Positions 4,372 through 6,592 of a stretch of DNA of 6,592 bases are shown in pieces (position 1 is the first letter of the stretch; each line of letters starts with the position of its first letter). The notes under the pieces were generated by a model that saw only the letters and a program-made list of their open reading frames with translations, searched no databases and was not told the DNA's origin. Source of the stretch: Clostridia bacterium (GTDB taxonomy: Bacteria > Bacillota > UBA994 > PWPR01). A program made the position numbers and the translations under genes. The stretch spans positions 1-6,592 of the forward strand of contig PWPR01000075.1 of the NCBI GenBank assembly GCA_003557085.1. The letters run 5' to 3'.

Positions 4372-6592
4372 CTATATCTTTTCTACTAATATTTTTGTCT
4401 TGTGTCCATTCAAATCTGTTTCTTCACCATTATCTACATCTACATATATAATATCTCTTGCTAAGGTTTCTGTCTTAATCCATTTATCATGTTTCTCTAC
4501 TGCTTTTCTGACCTCTTCGTCTCCATGATAGTAGATTTTAATATTATCAGCTACTTCAAAATCATTATTCTTTCTCAATTGCTGAACTTTTGACATAAAC
4601 TCCCTAGCTAGCCCTTCTAAGATTAGCTCTTCATTTAGAACTGTGTCTAAAATAATGAAAACATTTCTCTCAAGTCTAACATTAAAGCCCTCTCGAGCCT
4701 CAAGGTCTACCTGTACTAACGTATCGTTAAGGACAACCTCTTCTCCTTCCATCATTATCTTATATTCCTCTTTATTATCAAGAGCAGAAGCTACCTCAAA
4801 GGCATCTAATTGATTGAGAGTTTTACTAAATAATCCAACTTTCTTTCCAAATCTAGGTCCTGCTTCTCTAAAGTTAGGCTTTAAGTTAAACTTCATATAC
4901 TTTGATAAATCTTTGGCAAACACTACCTCTTTTACATTTAGCTCTTCTTTAATTAGATCTGTCATATCTCCAATTAGATCTTCATATTTTCCATCTATTA
5001 ATACTTGATTAATTGGTTGACGTACTTTAATATTTACAGACTCTCTTGCTGACCTTCCAAGTTTAACAAGGTTGCGAACCAGATCCATTCTCTTCTCAGT
5101 CAGTTCATTTATCAACTCTTCATTCACCTTTGGCATTAAGCTAAGGTGTACGGAGTCTTTCGAAGTTAAATTGCGATACAACTCTTCTGCAGTAAATGGA
5201 GCAAATGGAGCCATCAGTTTTGATACACCAAGCAAGACTTCATATGTGGTGGCATATACTGCCTTTTTACTAGTATCAAGTTCTGAAGCCCAAAATCTAC
5301 GTCTATTTCTTCTGATATACCAGTTAGAAAGGTCTTCATTAACAAACTCTTGGAGCTCTCTAACAGCAGTAGTCAAGTCATAATCATCTAAGCTTTCAAC
5401 TACTTTTTTTGCTACATTATTATATTTAGATAGTAACCATAAGTCAATTTCTGGCCTATTATGATATTCTACACTAAACTCCCTAGGGTCTACACCGTCT
5501 GTGTTAGCGTAAAGTTCAAAGAACTTATACACATTTTTAAGTGTATTAAAATACTTACTTACTACCTCTGCAACACCATCTTCGTCAAAGCTTGTAGGCA
5601 ACCATGGTGGAGACACATGTAACATATACCAACGCACTGCATCTGCACCATATTTTTTAAACATTTCAAAAGGATCTACTGTGTTTCCTTTTGATTTTGA
5701 CATTTTTCTTCCTTCTTTATCAAGTATCAAATCTGTAACCAAACATCTTTTGTAAGATGATTTTCCTGTTAAAAATACTGAAATTGCTAAGAGCGAATAA
5801 AACCATCCTCTTGTTTGATCTATTGCTTCACTGATAAAGTCTGCTGGATATAACTCTGTCATAAAACTCTCTTCGTTTTCAAATGGATAATGATGCTGTG
5901 CAAAAGGCATTGCTCCACTATCAAACCAGCAATCAATTACATCAGGAACCCTTTTCATTTCTCCGCCACACTTATCACATTTAATGTGAATATCATCTAC
6001 ATAAGGTCTGTGCAGCTCTATATCTAAATCAACTTCTTCAATAGCCCTTGTCTTTAACTCTTCTCTAGAAGCTACCGTGTCAAAATGGTTACAATCACAT
6101 TTCCAAACATTAAGAGGAGTTCCCCAATATCTACTTCGTGAAATAGCCCAATCATTTAAGTTCTCAAGCCAATTACCAAACCTTTTTTCTCCAACATAAT
6201 CAGGATACCATTCTATCTCATTATTTGCAGCAATTAGCTGATCTTTGATTTTAGTCATCTCTAAATACCAACTCTGCCTTGCATAATACAGTAATGGAGT
6301 AGAGCATCTCCAGCAATGTGGGTAATTATGATCCATCTTTTGCTTTGTATACATCTTATCATTATCTTTAAGCCATTGTACTATATGCGGATCAGCATCC
6401 ATTACAAACTGACCTTTCCAAGGTGTCTCTGTATATTTTCCATCTTGGTCAACTGGCTGAAATACCGGTAAGTTATATTTTGCTCCTGTTTCGTAGTCAT
6501 CTTGTCCAAAAGCAGGTGCTGTATGAACTATTCCTGTTCCGTCTTCTGTGGTAACATAATCAGCCAAAGTCACATAAAATGCCTTTTCATTG
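4372..6592 (-). CDS. ileS: Isoleucyl-tRNA synthetase, type 2 (IleS2), 5' end cut by window edge
   Basis: The visible 739 codons lack roughly the first 300 residues of a protein usually about 1,040 long, including the HIGH motif. The frame is open to the right edge, so the GTG at 6573 is an internal valine. The enzyme charges tRNA-Ile with isoleucine in the cytoplasm. Domains in visible numbering: the end of the CP1 editing domain with GTGIVHTAPAFGQDDYE (18-34), zinc-ligand cysteines CWRC (93-96), CDC (165-167) and CDKC (205-208), the catalytic SRYWGTPL, the class I loop KMSKS (296-300, at 5692-5706), DLSNWYIRRNRRRFW in the anticodon-binding region, and a C-terminal domain ending ILVEKI. The similarity runs with Thermus thermophilus IleRS, not E. 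coli. The C-terminal zinc finger of type 1 enzymes is absent. Type 2 enzymes are commonly insensitive to mupirocin. The stop is TAG. A T-box leader, if present, would lie outside the window. Confidence 0.97.
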   Translation of the reverse strand, partial: NEKAFYVTLADYVTTEDGTGIVHTAPAFGQDDYETGAKYNLPVFQPVDQDGKYTETPWKGQFVMDADPHIVQWLKDNDKMYTKQKMDHNYPHCWRCSTPLLYYARQSWYLEMTKIKDQLIAANNEIEWYPDYVGEKRFGNWLENLNDWAISRSRYWGTPLNVWKCDCNHFDTVASREELKTRAIEEVDLDIELHRPYVDDIHIKCDKCGGEMKRVPDVIDCWFDSGAMPFAQHHYPFENEESFMTELYPADFISEAIDQTRGWFYSLLAISVFLTGKSSYKRCLVTDLILDKEGRKMSKSKGNTVDPFEMFKKYGADAVRWYMLHVSPPWLPTSFDEDGVAEVVSKYFNTLKNVYKFFELYANTDGVDPREFSVEYHNRPEIDLWLLSKYNNVAKKVVESLDDYDLTTAVRELQEFVNEDLSNWYIRRNRRRFWASELDTSKKAVYATTYEVLLGVSKLMAPFAPFTAEELYRNLTSKDSVHLSLMPKVNEELINELTEKRMDLVRNLVKLGRSARESVNIKVRQPINQVLIDGKYEDLIGDMTDLIKEELNVKEVVFAKDLSKYMKFNLKPNFREAGPRFGKKVGLFSKTLNQLDAFEVASALDNKEEYKIMMEGEEVVLNDTLVQVDLEAREGFNVRLERNVFIILDTVLNEELILEGLAREFMSKVQQLRKNNDFEVADNIKIYYHGDEEVRKAVEKHDKWIKTETLARDIIYVDVDNGEETDLNGHKTKILVEKI

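Noticed and set aside
4814..5383. Plus-strand open frames opposite ileS (4814-5008 and 5072-5383)
   Set aside because: They are antisense shadows of a conserved gene and have no recognisable product.
6571..6573. GTG at 6573 as the start of ileS
   Set aside because: The frame continues upstream as NEKAFYV, which matches the inside of IleS2, and the HIGH motif would be missing.

Overview
The window reads as a piece of a low-GC, anaerobic Gram-positive genome, most likely Bacillota, class Clostridia. The reasons are AT-rich codons, strong AGGAGG-like ribosome binding sites, a UPF0316 (DUF5698/DUF2179) membrane protein typical of that phylum, a type 2 isoleucyl-tRNA synthetase, and a corrinoid/iron-sulfur protein of the reductive dehalogenase family. 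I cannot name the genus. All five recognisable genes lie on the minus strand, so transcription runs from the right edge (6592) to the left edge (1). Both end genes are cut by the window.

Right part (4372-6592): the C-terminal two thirds of ileS, of the eukaryote-like IleS2 class, closed by a strong intrinsic terminator (about 4333-4369).

Centre (2009-4221): a two-gene operon of PLP enzymes, a class V serine/alanine-glyoxylate aminotransferase followed after 20 bases by a low-specificity L-threonine aldolase, with its own probable promoter (4284-4312). Together they would link glyoxylate, glycine, threonine and acetaldehyde. The aldolase carries Tyr where the conserved ENTH active-site motif has His.

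Left part (1-1774): a 234-base gap, which holds a small unexplained open frame and an 11-base direct repeat, then the UPF0316 membrane protein, then a compact 85-base intergenic region, then a partial reductive-dehalogenase-like gene that runs off the left edge. This last gene has an open frame of 385 codons to the edge with no stop. It has the corrinoid-domain signatures and the two ferredoxin-type cysteine motifs of RdhA. It lacks a Tat signal and carries an extra third cysteine cluster just before the window ends. The 85-base gap packs a hairpin with a T tract, a 17-base perfect palindrome and a consensus TATAAT into about 45 bases.

The most interesting part of the window is this Tat-less RdhA-like gene with its extra cysteine cluster and palindromic promoter. 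The rest is ordinary housekeeping and amino-acid metabolism. There are no tRNA or rRNA genes, CRISPR arrays, insertion sequences or riboswitches that I can support.
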